A DNA stretch of 64,000 nucleotides from Nodosilinea sp. FACHB-131 (GCF_014695395.1 NZ_JACJOF010000027.1:558001-622000), one strand, 5' to 3'; positions 6,819-16,130 are shown, counted from the first letter of the stretch. Notes: generated by a model from the letters alone, not told the origin. Program-made: numbers and translations.

Positions 6819-8327
6819 ATGAAGCTGCGCCAACTGCTTGAGGACCTGCCTGCCGGGCTGATTGTACCCGGGTTCACCCTGGCTACAGAAGCGGAAGATG
6901 CTGAAATCAAGGGCCTGTGCACCAATTCCCACGCCTGTCAGCCGGGGGATGTGTTCATTGGCATGCCAGGCACCCGGGTCGATGGCGGTGAATTTTGGCC
7001 CAGTGCCGTGGAAGCGGGGGCCGCAGCGGCGTTAGTCTCCACCCAGGCGCTAGCGACCCGTCCTGCAGAGGACGATGCCTGCGTGGTGCCCATGACCGAT
7101 ATGTCGGTGGCCTGTGCCGAAGTGGCGGCGCGGTTCTACAACTACCCGGCCCGACAGATGGGGCTAGTGGGGGTCACGGGCACCAACGGCAAAACGACAA
7201 CCACCCACCTGATCGAGCATTTGTTAAATGCAGCGGAGCAGCCCACAGCACTGCTGGGAACGCTCTACACTCGCTGGCCCGGGCACCAGAAAACCGCTCT
7301 CTACACGACTCCCTTTGCGGTAGAACTCCAAGCGGAACTGGCAACCGCGCGGGATGCCGGCTGTCGCTACGCGGTATTAGAAGTTAGCTCCCACGCCCTG
7401 GCTCAAAAGCGAGTATGGGGCTGTCCCTTTGAGGTGGCGGTCTTCACCAACCTGACCCAGGACCACCTCGACTATCACCGCGACATGGAGGATTACTTCC
7501 AGGCCAAGGCGCTGCTGTTTAGCGAGGCCTATCTGGCGGGTCGTGCGGTAGTGAATATCGATACGCCCTACGGCGATCGCCTTGTCTCCCAACTCCCAGC
7601 AGACCGGGTGTGGACCTACAGCACCCAGAATCCTGACGCCGACCTCTATACCGGCGATCTCACTTACCAGGCTAACGGCGTCACCGGAACCCTGAAGACC
7701 CCAGTGGGTACCGTGCCCTTCAGCTCACCGCTGGTGGGGCAGTTTAACCTAGAGAATTTGCTGGCGGCGGTGGGTGCGGCCCTGCACCTGGGCGTTTCCC
7801 TAGAAACAATCGCCGCCGCCCTGCCGGGCTTTGGCGGCGTGCCGGGACGCATGGAGCAGGTGAAGATTTCTGAGGCCCAGGACATCAGCGTGATTGTGGA
7901 CTATGCTCACACGCCGGACAGTTTGAAGAGTTCTCTCACGGCGGCGCGGCCCTTTGTGCCGGGGCGGCTGATCTGCGTGTTTGGCTGCGGCGGCGATCGC
8001 GATCGCACCAAGCGCCCTCAGATGGGTCGCATTGCCTACGAGCTGGCCGATGTGGTGGTCGTCACCTCCGACAACCCCCGCACCGAAGACCCCGAGCAGA
8101 TTCTGCGCGATGTGGTGGCGGGCATTCCGGCAACGCTAGGGGCAGATCAGGTGGTGGGCGATCGCGCTACCGCGATTCAGTCCGCTATTTCTATGGCCCA
8201 GCCCGGCGACGGCATCTTGATTGCCGGCAAGGGGCACGAAGACTACCAGATTCTCGGCACCGAAAAAATCCACTTTGACGATCGCGAACAGGCGCGCCAT
8301 TCTCTCGAAAAACGGTATTCGGGCTAA
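6819..8327 (+). CDS. murE: UDP-MurNAc-tripeptide synthetase MurE
   Basis: A 502-residue Mur ligase that adds the third stem-peptide residue to UDP-MurNAc-L-Ala-D-Glu in the cytosol, using ATP. The N-terminal UDP-binding domain spans about residues 1-100. The ATP loop GTNGKTTTTHLIEHLL is at 121-136, followed by the central domain with EVSSHALAQKRVWG and the FTNLTQDHLDYH carbamoyl-Lys region. The C-terminal domain carries SDNPRTEDPEQI, where the DNPR sequence selects meso-diaminopimelate over lysine. The ribosome site GAGGAG lies 8-13 nt before the ATG. The length is normal. A hairpin with a T-run follows. Confidence 0.97.
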   Translation: MKLRQLLEDLPAGLIVPGFTLATEAEDAEIKGLCTNSHACQPGDVFIGMPGTRVDGGEFWPSAVEAGAAAALVSTQALATRPAEDDACVVPMTDMSVACAEVAARFYNYPARQMGLVGVTGTNGKTTTTHLIEHLLNAAEQPTALLGTLYTRWPGHQKTALYTTPFAVELQAELATARDAGCRYAVLEVSSHALAQKRVWGCPFEVAVFTNLTQDHLDYHRDMEDYFQAKALLFSEAYLAGRAVVNIDTPYGDRLVSQLPADRVWTYSTQNPDADLYTGDLTYQANGVTGTLKTPVGTVPFSSPLVGQFNLENLLAAVGAALHLGVSLETIAAALPGFGGVPGRMEQVKISEAQDISVIVDYAHTPDSLKSSLTAARPFVPGRLICVFGCGGDRDRTKRPQMGRIAYELADVVVVTSDNPRTEDPEQILRDVVAGIPATLGADQVVGDRATAIQSAISMAQPGDGILIAGKGHEDYQILGTEKIHFDDREQARHSLEKRYSG

Positions 8328-8343
8328 CAATTTAAGGTCAACG

Positions 8344-8387
8344 TGGCGGTGTTATGTGAATACACGCAACATTCTCACCGCCATTTT
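8344..8387 (+). terminator. Possible murE terminator hairpin
   Basis: TGGCGGTG at 8344-8351 pairs perfectly with CACCGCCA at 8376-8383 and is followed by TTTT. The 24-nt loop is long for a factor-independent terminator, but part of it (TGTT/AACA) can extend the stem. Confidence 0.45.
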
Positions 8388-8471
8388 CAGTGGTTAAAGA
8401 TACCCTAATAGGTGTTAGTGCTGCTCTGATTTTGGGTAGGCGCTAGCCTGGCCCCGGCCCGTTGGAGCACT

Positions 8472-9977
8472 ATGCAGTCTTACCAAGAACAAGAGGTGTC
8501 GCTGCACCGGCTTCTACAGCTTACTGCGGCAGCCCCAGACTATGTCCAGGTAAAACCCAAGGGGTTCAAGGCAATTCTACAATCGACTGTAGAGTTCCTC
8601 GAAGCCCACGACATTCAGGCCCACCTGCTGGTCAAGCTGCCGGTGGGCGATCCCTGGAATGAGGATGTGCTGCGCTACGGCCAGGGGCTGGAGCTGCCCC
8701 ATCGGGTGCTGCGGTTTGCGCGCCCTGATGCAGAACCTTCGCCTAGCTTGGGCAACGAAATCGTGGTGCCTTTGCCGGAGAGCCACACCTGGCGAGGCGA
8801 CTACTTTGTGGTGGTGCAGTCTGAGTCCTTTGCGGCCATGCTGATTGCCCACCGGCTGCAGCCACTGTCGGCTACGCCCACAGCACAAAGTCAGCGACTG
8901 ACCGCGGATGACCAACGCGACCCAGAGGATGACGATGAGGCCTCGCCGCCCCTAGGAGAAGCGACGGCGGCGCGATCGTCGTATTTGTCAGTGTGCTGTT
9001 CCATTAATCCTGACCTGGTGGCGACCGTGGTAAGTGCCATTCGCCGCCAGATTGAGCAAGGGGTCACCGCCGATGCCGGGCTTGATCTGGCTGCCCTGAC
9101 CCAGCAGTGGCCCCAGCTACGGCCTACTCACTCACTCACCCCAACCTACCTGACCCTGGTCGATCGCTGGCTCAACTGGCAGCTCAAGCGCCAGGAACAC
9201 CTGCGCCAGTCGGCCTCGACCTACCGCCGACAGGCGTTAAACATGTCGAGCCTGTCATCTCAAAACGAGGTGTTGATCAATACCCTGCGCCTCAAGGATG
9301 ATTTTCTCAATACAGTGGGCCAGGAACTGCGCACTCCCCTCACCACCATCAAAACTGCCCTGACTCTGCTCGATTCGCCCCACCTCAAGCCTCCCCAGCG
9401 GCAGCGGTATATGGAGATGATCAGCCATGAGTGCGATCGCCAGAGTGCGCTGATTAGCGGCGTACTCAACCTGTTGCAGATGGAGACCAGCGTTAGCCAG
9501 GCTCAGCTCGACCCGCTAAATTTGTCGGAAACCGTGCCGCCGGTGGTCAGCACCTACCAGCCCCTGGCCGCAGAAAAGGGCGTGATGCTGGCCTACACCA
9601 TCCCTAGCCAGGTGCCGCCGGTGCTTTGCCCCGACAGCTGGCTGCGACAGGTGATGATTCACCTGCTGAATAACAGTCTGAAATACACCCCCAGCGGTGG
9701 CCAGGTCTGGGTAACGGCTTCTAGCACCACAGACTACGCCGAGATTGAAGTGCGCGATACCGGTGCCGGCATTTCGGCCAGCGATCTGCCCCACATTTTT
9801 GAGCACTTCTATCGAGGCCGCAACCTGCCCCCTGCTGAAACCGAAGGGGCCGGTCTAGGGTTATCGATTGTGCAGCAGCTCCTCTTGTACTGCGGCGGCA
9901 ATATAGTAGCTCGCAGCCAGCCCGGTGAAGGGACGACGATGGTGGTGCGGCTGCCCATTCACCACAGGCGACCCTAG
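8472..9977 (+). CDS. Histidine-kinase-like sensor lacking the phospho-histidine
   Basis: A 501-residue soluble protein. Residues 1-150 resemble the DICT sensory domain of cyanobacterial kinases (LHRLLQLTAAAPDYVQVKPKGFKAIL...). A linker and a helical region follow, then a HisKA-like dimerisation helix. The H-box reads VGQELRTPLTTIKTALTLL, so the usual His of SHELRTPL is Gln 284 (codon CAG at 9321-9323). The ATPase domain looks complete: N box HLLNNSLKYTPSGG, G1 DTGAGIS, F box FEHFYRG and G2 GAGLGLSI. It could bind ATP but not autophosphorylate at the canonical site. It may be a pseudokinase, a partner for another kinase, or a phosphatase-type sensor. No response regulator gene is adjacent. Confidence 0.88.
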   Translation: MQSYQEQEVSLHRLLQLTAAAPDYVQVKPKGFKAILQSTVEFLEAHDIQAHLLVKLPVGDPWNEDVLRYGQGLELPHRVLRFARPDAEPSPSLGNEIVVPLPESHTWRGDYFVVVQSESFAAMLIAHRLQPLSATPTAQSQRLTADDQRDPEDDDEASPPLGEATAARSSYLSVCCSINPDLVATVVSAIRRQIEQGVTADAGLDLAALTQQWPQLRPTHSLTPTYLTLVDRWLNWQLKRQEHLRQSASTYRRQALNMSSLSSQNEVLINTLRLKDDFLNTVGQELRTPLTTIKTALTLLDSPHLKPPQRQRYMEMISHECDRQSALISGVLNLLQMETSVSQAQLDPLNLSETVPPVVSTYQPLAAEKGVMLAYTIPSQVPPVLCPDSWLRQVMIHLLNNSLKYTPSGGQVWVTASSTTDYAEIEVRDTGAGISASDLPHIFEHFYRGRNLPPAETEGAGLGLSIVQQLLLYCGGNIVARSQPGEGTTMVVRLPIHHRRP

Positions 9978-10010
9978 TCGTTAGAATGTGTGCTTTGAGC
10001 GGCGATTTCT

Positions 10011-10934
10011 TTGACCTTACCTAAACCTGGGTCGGCTGCCTCCAGCAATCGCTCCGATGACAGGACAGGGGCAATATATGCCCTGTTGGCCTACAGCACT
10101 TGGGGGCTGCTGCCCATCTATTGGAAGCTGTTGGGCGCTGCCTCTGCTGTGGAGGTGCTCAGCCACCGCATGATCTGGTCGGCGGTATTTTTAGTCGGCA
10201 TTTTGCTGGTGCAGCGGCGGCTGGGAGATTTGCAAACGCTCCTGCGATCGCCCCGCAAAGTGCTGGTGCTGCTGCTGACCGCCAGTCTGCTGACCTTTAA
10301 CTGGGGGCTATATATCTACGGGGTGAACAGCGATCGCGTCGTCGAAGCCAGCCTGGGCTACTACATCAACCCGCTGGTGACTGTGCTGCTAGGGTTTATC
10401 TTCCTCAAAGAGCGCCTGTACCGGGGGCAGCAGGTGGCCGTAGCGCTGGCGGTGGTGGGGGTAGGCTACTTCATCTGGCAGCTGGGCACCGTGCCGTGGA
10501 TTGCCCTAGCGCTGGCCATTTCCTTTGCGTTTTACGGCCTGTTGCGCAAAGTGGTGGCGGTGGCTCCGCTGGTGGGCCTGGCAGTCGAAACCCTGCTCAT
10601 TACCCCCCTGGTGCTGCTGTTTGTCAGCTGGCTCGCGGCCAGCGGTCAGGGGCACTTTGGGGAAAGCCTGCCGATTACCCTGCTGTTTGTCGGGGCTGGC
10701 GTGGCGACGTCGATGCCGCTGCTGTGGTTTAACAAAGCGGCCAAACGGCTGACCTTAGCAACCCTCGGCTTCTTTCAGTACCTGGCCCCGTCGCTATCGC
10801 TGCTGCTGGGGGTATTTGTCTACGGTGAGCCGTTCACCCCAGTTCACGTGGTCACCTTTGCCTGCATTTGGACGGCGCTGCTGCTGTATTCCGTTACAGC
10901 GCTGCGGGCTCGGGGGAGCGATCGCAGCGTGTGA
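10011..10934 (+). CDS. rarD: EamA-family transporter RarD
   Basis: A 307-residue inner-membrane protein with about ten helices. The diagnostic RarD start is present (GAIYALLAYSTWGLLPIYWKLL, then EVLSHRMIWSAVFL), followed by GLYIYGVNSDRVVEASLGYYINPLVTVLLGFIFLKERL, which is highly conserved in this branch. It belongs to the drug/metabolite transporter superfamily. RarD was named for chloramphenicol sensitivity but its substrate is not settled. The start is a TTG at 10011; no upstream ATG is in frame and the first internal ATG would delete two helices. Confidence 0.92.
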   Translation: MTLPKPGSAASSNRSDDRTGAIYALLAYSTWGLLPIYWKLLGAASAVEVLSHRMIWSAVFLVGILLVQRRLGDLQTLLRSPRKVLVLLLTASLLTFNWGLYIYGVNSDRVVEASLGYYINPLVTVLLGFIFLKERLYRGQQVAVALAVVGVGYFIWQLGTVPWIALALAISFAFYGLLRKVVAVAPLVGLAVETLLITPLVLLFVSWLAASGQGHFGESLPITLLFVGAGVATSMPLLWFNKAAKRLTLATLGFFQYLAPSLSLLLGVFVYGEPFTPVHVVTFACIWTALLLYSVTALRARGSDRSV

Positions 10935-10969
10935 CGGCAGCCTGCTAACAGTTGGTGCCCTGGCGCCAT

Positions 10970-11587
10970 CTAGGGACAGGGCACAGCGCTGGCATTGATC
11001 ACTTGGCCGTTAGCGCTGGTTTCTACTACCCAACCGGTGCTGCCATCAAAGATAGTCACCTCTACCCAGGTGTTACCATCGCCAGGGGCCCAACGCCGGG
11101 GCGGATTGGTAGATGCGTAGATTGTGTCTCCAGCATTGTAGTTGGCCAAGATAGCGGCATCGTTGGCAGTTGTGGCCCTCACCGCAAGCCGCACATTGGC
11201 TCGAAAGCAGGCTCGCACCGCAGGCGGTGGGCCGCCACAGGGGCCTAAAAATGAGGCACTAACCCAGCCCATAGGCTGCACCGACGACAGGCCGTTAAAG
11301 TTATTTTCTAAAAAGATCTGGGCACGGCCTTGGGCCAGAACCCCCGTTAAGAGCACTTGGGTACCTCCTGGCAGGGTGCCCAGGCGATTGGTGACTGGCC
11401 CCAGGCTGGTGTTGTCAAACACCTCAGCGGCCTGGTTGAGCTGGCGGCACTGGCGAATTAGACTTTGATTTTCTTGCAGGCCTTGAATGATAGCCCTGGG
11501 GGTTTGGGCCAAGGCGGTAGGGCTTAAGCTGCAAGCGATTGTCGCCGTCGCCAGCCCAACGGCCAGGGGTTTCAAGGGTTTTGTCAT
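10970..11587 (-). CDS. Secreted protein with two SH3-like repeats
   Basis: A 205-residue exported protein. Residues 1-27 form a signal peptide (ATATIACSLSPTALAQ). Two bacterial SH3-type segments follow: about 58-115 (LGTLPGGTQVLLTGVLAQGRAQIF...MGWVSASFL) and about 128-200 (NVRLAVRATTANDAAILANYNAGDTIYAST...WVEVTIFDGSTGWVVE). Cysteines at 47, 117, 127 and 204 could form disulfides. Such domains usually bind cell-wall peptides or glycans, so a periplasmic or cell-surface role is likely; nothing more specific is visible. It is convergent with rarD. Confidence 0.8.
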   Translation of the reverse strand: MTKPLKPLAVGLATATIACSLSPTALAQTPRAIIQGLQENQSLIRQCRQLNQAAEVFDNTSLGPVTNRLGTLPGGTQVLLTGVLAQGRAQIFLENNFNGLSSVQPMGWVSASFLGPCGGPPPAVRACFRANVRLAVRATTANDAAILANYNAGDTIYASTNPPRRWAPGDGNTWVEVTIFDGSTGWVVETSANGQVINASAVPCP

Positions 11588-11683
11588 CGCAGATCTCCTA
11601 TCCTCTCCTCAACGTAGATCCTGCTGCCCAGGCTAGGGTCAGCTTGGGATTGATAGTATCTCTAGAGGTGACCTGATGGGGCG

Positions 11684-12577
11684 CTAGCGCCAGTTTTCGC
11701 GGCGTAGCAGGGGGTTCATCAACTCATTCAGCCCCTCGCCCACTAGAGAAAGCCCCGTCACCATCAGGGTCAGAGCCAACCCAGGAAACAGCGCCGTCCA
11801 CCAGATGCCGGTGGGCAACGCATCAAGAGCTTGGCGCACGTCGGCTCCCCACTCGGGTATCTGTTCGGGCAGACCCAGCCCTAAAAACCCCAGACCCCCC
11901 AGCACCAAAATGGCGTCAGCGGCGTTGAGGGTAAACAGCACCGGCACGCTTTGAATTACGTTGAGAAACAGGTAGCGGGTCAGAACCGTCCAGGTCGAAG
12001 CCCCCATCGCCTGAGCGGCTTCGATAAACAGCTCAGTCTTGACGCTAACAGTGTGGTTGCGCACCACCCGATAATACTGAGGAATATAGGCAATGCTGAG
12101 GGCGATCGCCGCGTTTACCACCCCTCGGCCCACCACAAAAGCCAGGGTGACCGAGAGCAGCAGCCCCGGCAGGGTGTAGATCGTATCCATAAAGAACAGC
12201 AGAGCGCGATCGAGCCAGCCGCCCAGGTAACCACTGACCATGCCCAGGGGTACCCCAATCGCCACGCTCAGCAGCGTAGCCAGCAGCACCACCTGCCAGG
12301 CGGCGCGGGTGCCAAACAGCGTACGCGAAAACACGTCATAGCCCTGCCGCGTAGTGCCAAACCAGTGGGCACCGCCGGGGGGCTCATGGATGGGGTTTTG
12401 TAGGGCGGTGGTGGGGTCAAGCACCCAGCCCCAGCTCTGCATCAGCGGCGCTAGTAGGGCAATCAGAATAAACGCCAGGGTGATGGCTAAGCCCACCCCC
12501 ATCAGCACCATCGACACGTTGGCCGCTGGTTTGGCGGCTGGGTTGCGCAGCAGGGGCAATCGCGGAGTGGTAGCCAT
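11684..12577 (-). CDS. ABC transporter permease, DppC/OppC type
   Basis: About 297 residues from the ATG at 12577; a GTG at 12664 would add 29 poorly conserved residues. It has six membrane helices and the N-terminal OppC-N segment (ALQNPIHEPPGGAHWFGTTRQGYDVFSRTLFGTRAAW). The coupling EAA loop is FIEAAQAMGASTWTVLTRYLFLNV. It ends with GLSLVGEGLNELMNPLLR, as in peptide/nickel transporters. It would form half the membrane channel with a DppB-type partner, but no DppB, ATPase or binding-protein gene is next to it. Scattered ABC genes are usual in cyanobacteria. Confidence 0.92.
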   Translation of the reverse strand: MATTPRLPLLRNPAAKPAANVSMVLMGVGLAITLAFILIALLAPLMQSWGWVLDPTTALQNPIHEPPGGAHWFGTTRQGYDVFSRTLFGTRAAWQVVLLATLLSVAIGVPLGMVSGYLGGWLDRALLFFMDTIYTLPGLLLSVTLAFVVGRGVVNAAIALSIAYIPQYYRVVRNHTVSVKTELFIEAAQAMGASTWTVLTRYLFLNVIQSVPVLFTLNAADAILVLGGLGFLGLGLPEQIPEWGADVRQALDALPTGIWWTALFPGLALTLMVTGLSLVGEGLNELMNPLLRRENWR

Positions 12578-12712
12578 AGCAGCGCACCGGGCAGTAGTGA
12601 ATAGGCTCTTATTATGCCAGAGCCAGGGCCAAAGACCGGGACTGGGGGCGATCGCCCAGTCCACCCACCGGCCTTGTCATAATGAATTTAGTCGGCTTTA
12701 ACCTAAGCAGCC

Positions 12713-12790
12713 TAGGGTATGGGGTTCAGGGTATAGGGTTTAGGGCAGGCCTTGAACCCTATACCTTGAACCCTGAACCCCACTAACCCT
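12713..12790. repeat. Inverted heptanucleotide repeat element
   Basis: The left arm holds consecutive 7-mers (GGGTATG, GGGTTCA, GGGTATA, GGGTTTA). The right arm holds their complements (CCTTGAA, CCCTATA, CCTTGAA, CCCTGAA). The right arm has one extra unit, TTCAAGG when read in reverse, so the arms differ by exactly 7 nt. A related element lies at 16131-16206. Nothing else is seen in the 300 bp between the permease and fibrillin genes. Confidence 0.7.
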
Positions 12791-12878
12791 GTCCTTTGGC
12801 TTGGCAGACTATTAGTACCCGATCAAATATTTCGAGCAGGCGAGACCACGATTGCCCTACCTACTCTCTGGAGATCCC

Positions 12879-13463
12879 ATGACTGTCACTGATAGCGTCA
12901 CTGCCCTACCTACGCCCCAGGTTCTAGAGGTCGCCGCCTCTGGCGCAAAGCCTAGCGCTCAGCAGGTGACGGCCGCCCTGCTAGACGCCGAGCGGCAAAC
13001 CAAGGCAGAGCGGCGGCAGTTTTCCCCCGAGGCGCTGTTGGGCACTTGGCGGTTGCGGTTTACGGCTCCCAAAAAGCCCACCTACAAAGCGGGAAAACCG
13101 CAGGGAAGTGGGTTTTATGTGCCGGGGCTGGCGATTGCTACCATTGGCTTCAACCGAGACGACAATGACCAGCTAACTATTCAAAATCAGCTTCAGGTAG
13201 GGCCGGCCAAACTGCGGTTTACGGGGCCAGCCAAGTTTTTGCCCAAAAAAAACCTGCTGGCCTTTGATTTCGTTCGCCTTCAGGTGATGTTGGGTGGTTT
13301 GACGCTGATCAATTTACCCTTGCGCAGCAAAGCCGCTAAGGCAGGCGATTTTGCGGCTACTTCAGTCGCCAAGCTGCCGTTTTTCTCCTTCTTTGTGGCT
13401 GAGGAAGGTCATGTTGCTGCTCGGGGGCGCAGCGGTGGGCTGGCCCTATGGGTCAAAGAATAG
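12879..13463 (+). CDS. PAP/fibrillin (plastid-lipid-associated) family protein
   Basis: About 194 residues from the ATG at 12879, which has GGAG 5 nt upstream; the longer frame from TTG at 12852 is less likely. The family signatures are ALLGTWRLRFTAPKK near 49-63, GLAIATIGFNRDDND near 83, and a late LPFFSFFVAEEGHVAARGRSGGLALWVK segment. Fibrillins are lipocalin-like proteins attached to thylakoid lipids and plastoglobule-like bodies, linked to photoprotection. The protein lacks a signal peptide, so it is probably cytosolic or peripheral on thylakoids. The gene stands alone. Confidence 0.85.
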   Translation: MTVTDSVTALPTPQVLEVAASGAKPSAQQVTAALLDAERQTKAERRQFSPEALLGTWRLRFTAPKKPTYKAGKPQGSGFYVPGLAIATIGFNRDDNDQLTIQNQLQVGPAKLRFTGPAKFLPKKNLLAFDFVRLQVMLGGLTLINLPLRSKAAKAGDFAATSVAKLPFFSFFVAEEGHVAARGRSGGLALWVKE

Positions 13464-13519
13464 GGGGCAAAAAATAGGGGCAGGTTAACCCCGCCCCCAA
13501 GGGACATGTCTTAAGATCA

Positions 13520-13548
13520 GCAGAGGCCATCGGTGGGGATGCCTCTGC
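13520..13548. terminator. Hairpin between convergent genes
   Basis: GCAGAGG at 13520-13526 pairs with CCTCTGC at 13542-13548, and the inner CATC/GATG extends the stem with one bulged C. It lies between two converging coding regions. No T-run follows on either strand, so termination is only suggested by place. Confidence 0.4.
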
Positions 13549-13556
13549 AAAGCCGC

Positions 13557-13946
13557 TCAGGCTAGGGTTTCGGGGCAGTAGCCCAGGCCCATCACAAACT
13601 GACGGCGGAAGGCTTCGATCTCTTCGCGATCGGGCTTGCCGTGGGAGACGATCGCCACCTGGTAGCGGCGCATGACATCAATGGGCGATTGCCCAGTTTC
13701 TAAGCCCCAAAGCGCCATGCGAACTCGAATGCCGGGGTCGTAGGCTACCCCCAGTTCGTTCATGTAGGCGCGAAAGTCTTCGGCGTCAGGAACGCCAATG
13801 TTGTCGTTCATTTTGACGCGGATGACCCATCCATCGATCTGATGAATCACCGTCATAAACTCCAGAGGCAATCTCGGGGTGCCCAGCAGGTGTTCGACTA
13901 CACGGAGGGTCAAACTGGCATTGGCGAGATAGTAGGTGTATTCCAT
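13557..13946 (-). CDS. Conserved hypothetical protein, cyanobacterial type
   Basis: A 129-residue soluble protein that I do not recognise by name. It begins MEYTYYLANASLTLRVVEHLLG and has a central GWVIRVKMNDNIGVPDAEDFRAYMNELGVAYDPGIRVRMALWGLETG. It ends with GKPDREEIEAFRRQFVMGLGYCPETLA. The alternation of short strands and amphipathic helices, the lack of low-complexity sequence and the dense pattern of charged and aromatic residues indicate a folded and probably conserved protein. There is no membrane segment. It is monocistronic and convergent with the fibrillin gene. Confidence 0.75.
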   Translation of the reverse strand: MEYTYYLANASLTLRVVEHLLGTPRLPLEFMTVIHQIDGWVIRVKMNDNIGVPDAEDFRAYMNELGVAYDPGIRVRMALWGLETGQSPIDVMRRYQVAIVSHGKPDREEIEAFRRQFVMGLGYCPETLA

Positions 13947-14065
13947 CGTTGACCTTTAGGCAGGTGCTAGAGTTCTTATGTCCTTATTGTCCGGGATTGG
14001 CTCTCAGGTTGTTAGGGTTAAGTCCCCCTACTCGACCTGGGTGTATCCACCCAACCTGCTAGGCG

Positions 14066-15199
14066 ATGTGCAATATTTCAAAACTTGCCCCAGAGACGGA
14101 TCCAAGAGCCCAGAGCCCTTCTGCTGAGTATTCCCTGGCGGCCTACCAATATTCTCTTCCGCCAGAAAAAATTGCTCAGACTCCCGTCACGCCAAGGGAT
14201 TCGTCGCGTTTGCTGGTAGTCGATAGCCCCACTACCCATCGTCATCACCGCTTCCGCGACCTGCCTACGCTGCTGCAGCCGGGTGACTTGCTGGTCCTCA
14301 ACGACACCCGGGTGATCCCGGCCCGGCTACCTGGGTATAAACCCAGCGGTGCCCAGGTGGAGGTGTTTTTGCTGGAGGATCGGGGCGATAACCAGTGGCT
14401 GGCCCTAGTGCGCCCGGGTCGCCGACTCAAGCCAGGGGCTACAGTGCATTTTGGCCCCAACCCCAACCAGCCCCACCTGGTGGCTCAGGTGCTCGCTACC
14501 GACCCTGAGACCAACGGTCGCCTGCTGAAGTTTGAGCCCCAGGGAAGTGAGTCCCTATGGGCCCTGTTTGAGCGGCTGGGGGAAGTCCCCCTACCGCCCT
14601 ACATCACCGACAGAGCGGCTTCCCCCGACCAGTATCAGACAGTCTATGCTGAGGCCCCAGGGGCGGTGGCGGCTCCGACGGCGGGGCTGCACTTTACGCC
14701 AGAGCTGTTTGAGCGGTTAGAAGAGAGGGGGGTGGGGCGATCGCACATCACCCTCCACGTCGGTGTGGGCACCTTTCGCCCGGTGGAGGCCGACAATATT
14801 CTCGACCACAAGATGCACGCTGAATGGATTGATGTTTCGCCAGAAACCGTAGCGCAGATCAACGCTACTAAAGCCCGAGGTGGGCGAGTAATTGCTGTCG
14901 GTACAACGGTGGTGCGTGCCCTAGAAGGGGCTGCCCAAGGCGGCGAGCTACAACCCTACCAGGGCAAAGTAAACCTGTTTATTTACCCCGGTTACCAGTA
15001 CCGAGCGATCGATGGGCTGATTACCAATTTTCACTTGCCGGGCTCTAGTCTGCTGATGCTGGTCAGCGCGTTGATTGGCCGAGAGCGGTTGCTGGGGCTA
15101 TATGAAACCGCTATTCAACACGACTACCGGTTTTATTCCTTTGGCGATGCCATGCTAATTTTGCCTGAGGCCGTCCAGGGTGAAAACATCGAGCGATAG
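14066..15199 (+). CDS. queA: tRNA preQ1(34) S-adenosylmethionine ribosyltransferase-isomerase QueA
   Basis: A 377-residue enzyme that transfers and isomerises the ribosyl part of S-adenosylmethionine onto preQ1 at the wobble base of Asp, Asn, His and Tyr tRNAs, giving epoxyqueuosine. Conserved blocks are [26 protein letters not shown] (28-53), [59 protein letters not shown], and the C-terminal [22 protein letters not shown]. The N-terminus carries about 22 extra residues before the family's usual start. No nearer ATG exists in frame, so the start at 14066 is kept. Confidence 0.97.
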   Translation: MCNISKLAPETDPRAQSPSAEYSLAAYQYSLPPEKIAQTPVTPRDSSRLLVVDSPTTHRHHRFRDLPTLLQPGDLLVLNDTRVIPARLPGYKPSGAQVEVFLLEDRGDNQWLALVRPGRRLKPGATVHFGPNPNQPHLVAQVLATDPETNGRLLKFEPQGSESLWALFERLGEVPLPPYITDRAASPDQYQTVYAEAPGAVAAPTAGLHFTPELFERLEERGVGRSHITLHVGVGTFRPVEADNILDHKMHAEWIDVSPETVAQINATKARGGRVIAVGTTVVRALEGAAQGGELQPYQGKVNLFIYPGYQYRAIDGLITNFHLPGSSLLMLVSALIGRERLLGLYETAIQHDYRFYSFGDAMLILPEAVQGENIER

Positions 15200-15283
15200 A
15201 GGGTGGGTTGGTCTGGCGATCGCGCTCCGGTACTCTACCTGGGTAGCAACCCTGCCTGTTCTTCGGCAAAGGCTGATCGAACG

Positions 15284-16120
15284 ATGTCGTCTGCTCGTCA
15301 CAATCTATCTAGCGCGTCCGTGCCTCTGGCCTACCGGCAGTGGGGAGATGGCGAACCACTGATGCTGCTCCACGGGCTAGCTGACCACGGGTTGGTGTGG
15401 CAGAGCCTGGCTGAAACCTTAGGGCCGCGCTATCGCTGTCTGGCCCCTGACCTGCGCGGTCATGGCGACAGCGGCAAGCCCGACGATGTCGTCGCTTACG
15501 ATGCGCTTGAACTGGTTGACGATCTAGAAGCGCTGGCGATCGCCTGTCACGCTGATCGAATCACCGTTGTGGCCCATTCGTGGGCCGCCAAACTGGCCTT
15601 GCTGTGGTCCAAGCGCCAGCCCCAGCGCGTTCGCCGTCTGGTGTTGGTAGATCCGTTTTTTGTGAATCAGTTGCCGAGATGGCTGCAACCCACGTTGCCG
15701 CTGTTCTATCGCACCCTGCCCTTTTTGAAGGTGATGGGGCCGTTTGAGAGCTATGAGGCGGCAGAATCCGTCGCCCGCAGCCTGAAGCAGTACCGGGGCT
15801 GGAGCCCCCTGCAAGCCGCCGCGTTTCGATCCGGCATGGAGCAGAAGCCCGATGGCCGCTGGGGGAGCAAGTTTGCGATCGCCGCCCGCAACGGCGTGTT
15901 TCGCGACACGCTGCATCGGGCCGGGCTCACCGCAGAGCTGGCGGTGCCAACCCTGCTGCTGCTGCCCCAAGCTGGGCTCAACCGTGCGGACTGGCAGCTC
16001 AAACCCTACCGCACCCACTTGCCCAACCTAAAAATTCAGACCATCCCCGGTAACCACTGGCCCCACCTGGTGGAACCTGAGGCGTTTAATCAAAGCGTGG
16101 CCGGTTACTTGGAGGGGTGA
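15284..16120 (+). CDS. Alpha/beta hydrolase
   Basis: About 278 residues from the ATG at 15284; a GTG at 15203 just after queA is in frame but gives an unlikely leader. The fold is clear: LMLLHGLADHGLVWQSLAETLG (oxyanion HG motif), DLRGHGDSGKPDD, and the nucleophile elbow VVAHSWAAKLAL. The elbow reads H-S-W-A rather than the usual GxSxG. The terminal GNHWPHLVEPEAF holds the catalytic His. Substrate unknown. It follows queA by about 84 nt and may be read through from it. Confidence 0.88.
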   Translation: MSSARHNLSSASVPLAYRQWGDGEPLMLLHGLADHGLVWQSLAETLGPRYRCLAPDLRGHGDSGKPDDVVAYDALELVDDLEALAIACHADRITVVAHSWAAKLALLWSKRQPQRVRRLVLVDPFFVNQLPRWLQPTLPLFYRTLPFLKVMGPFESYEAAESVARSLKQYRGWSPLQAAAFRSGMEQKPDGRWGSKFAIAARNGVFRDTLHRAGLTAELAVPTLLLLPQAGLNRADWQLKPYRTHLPNLKIQTIPGNHWPHLVEPEAFNQSVAGYLEG

Positions 16121-16130
16121 CTGGGGAGAA

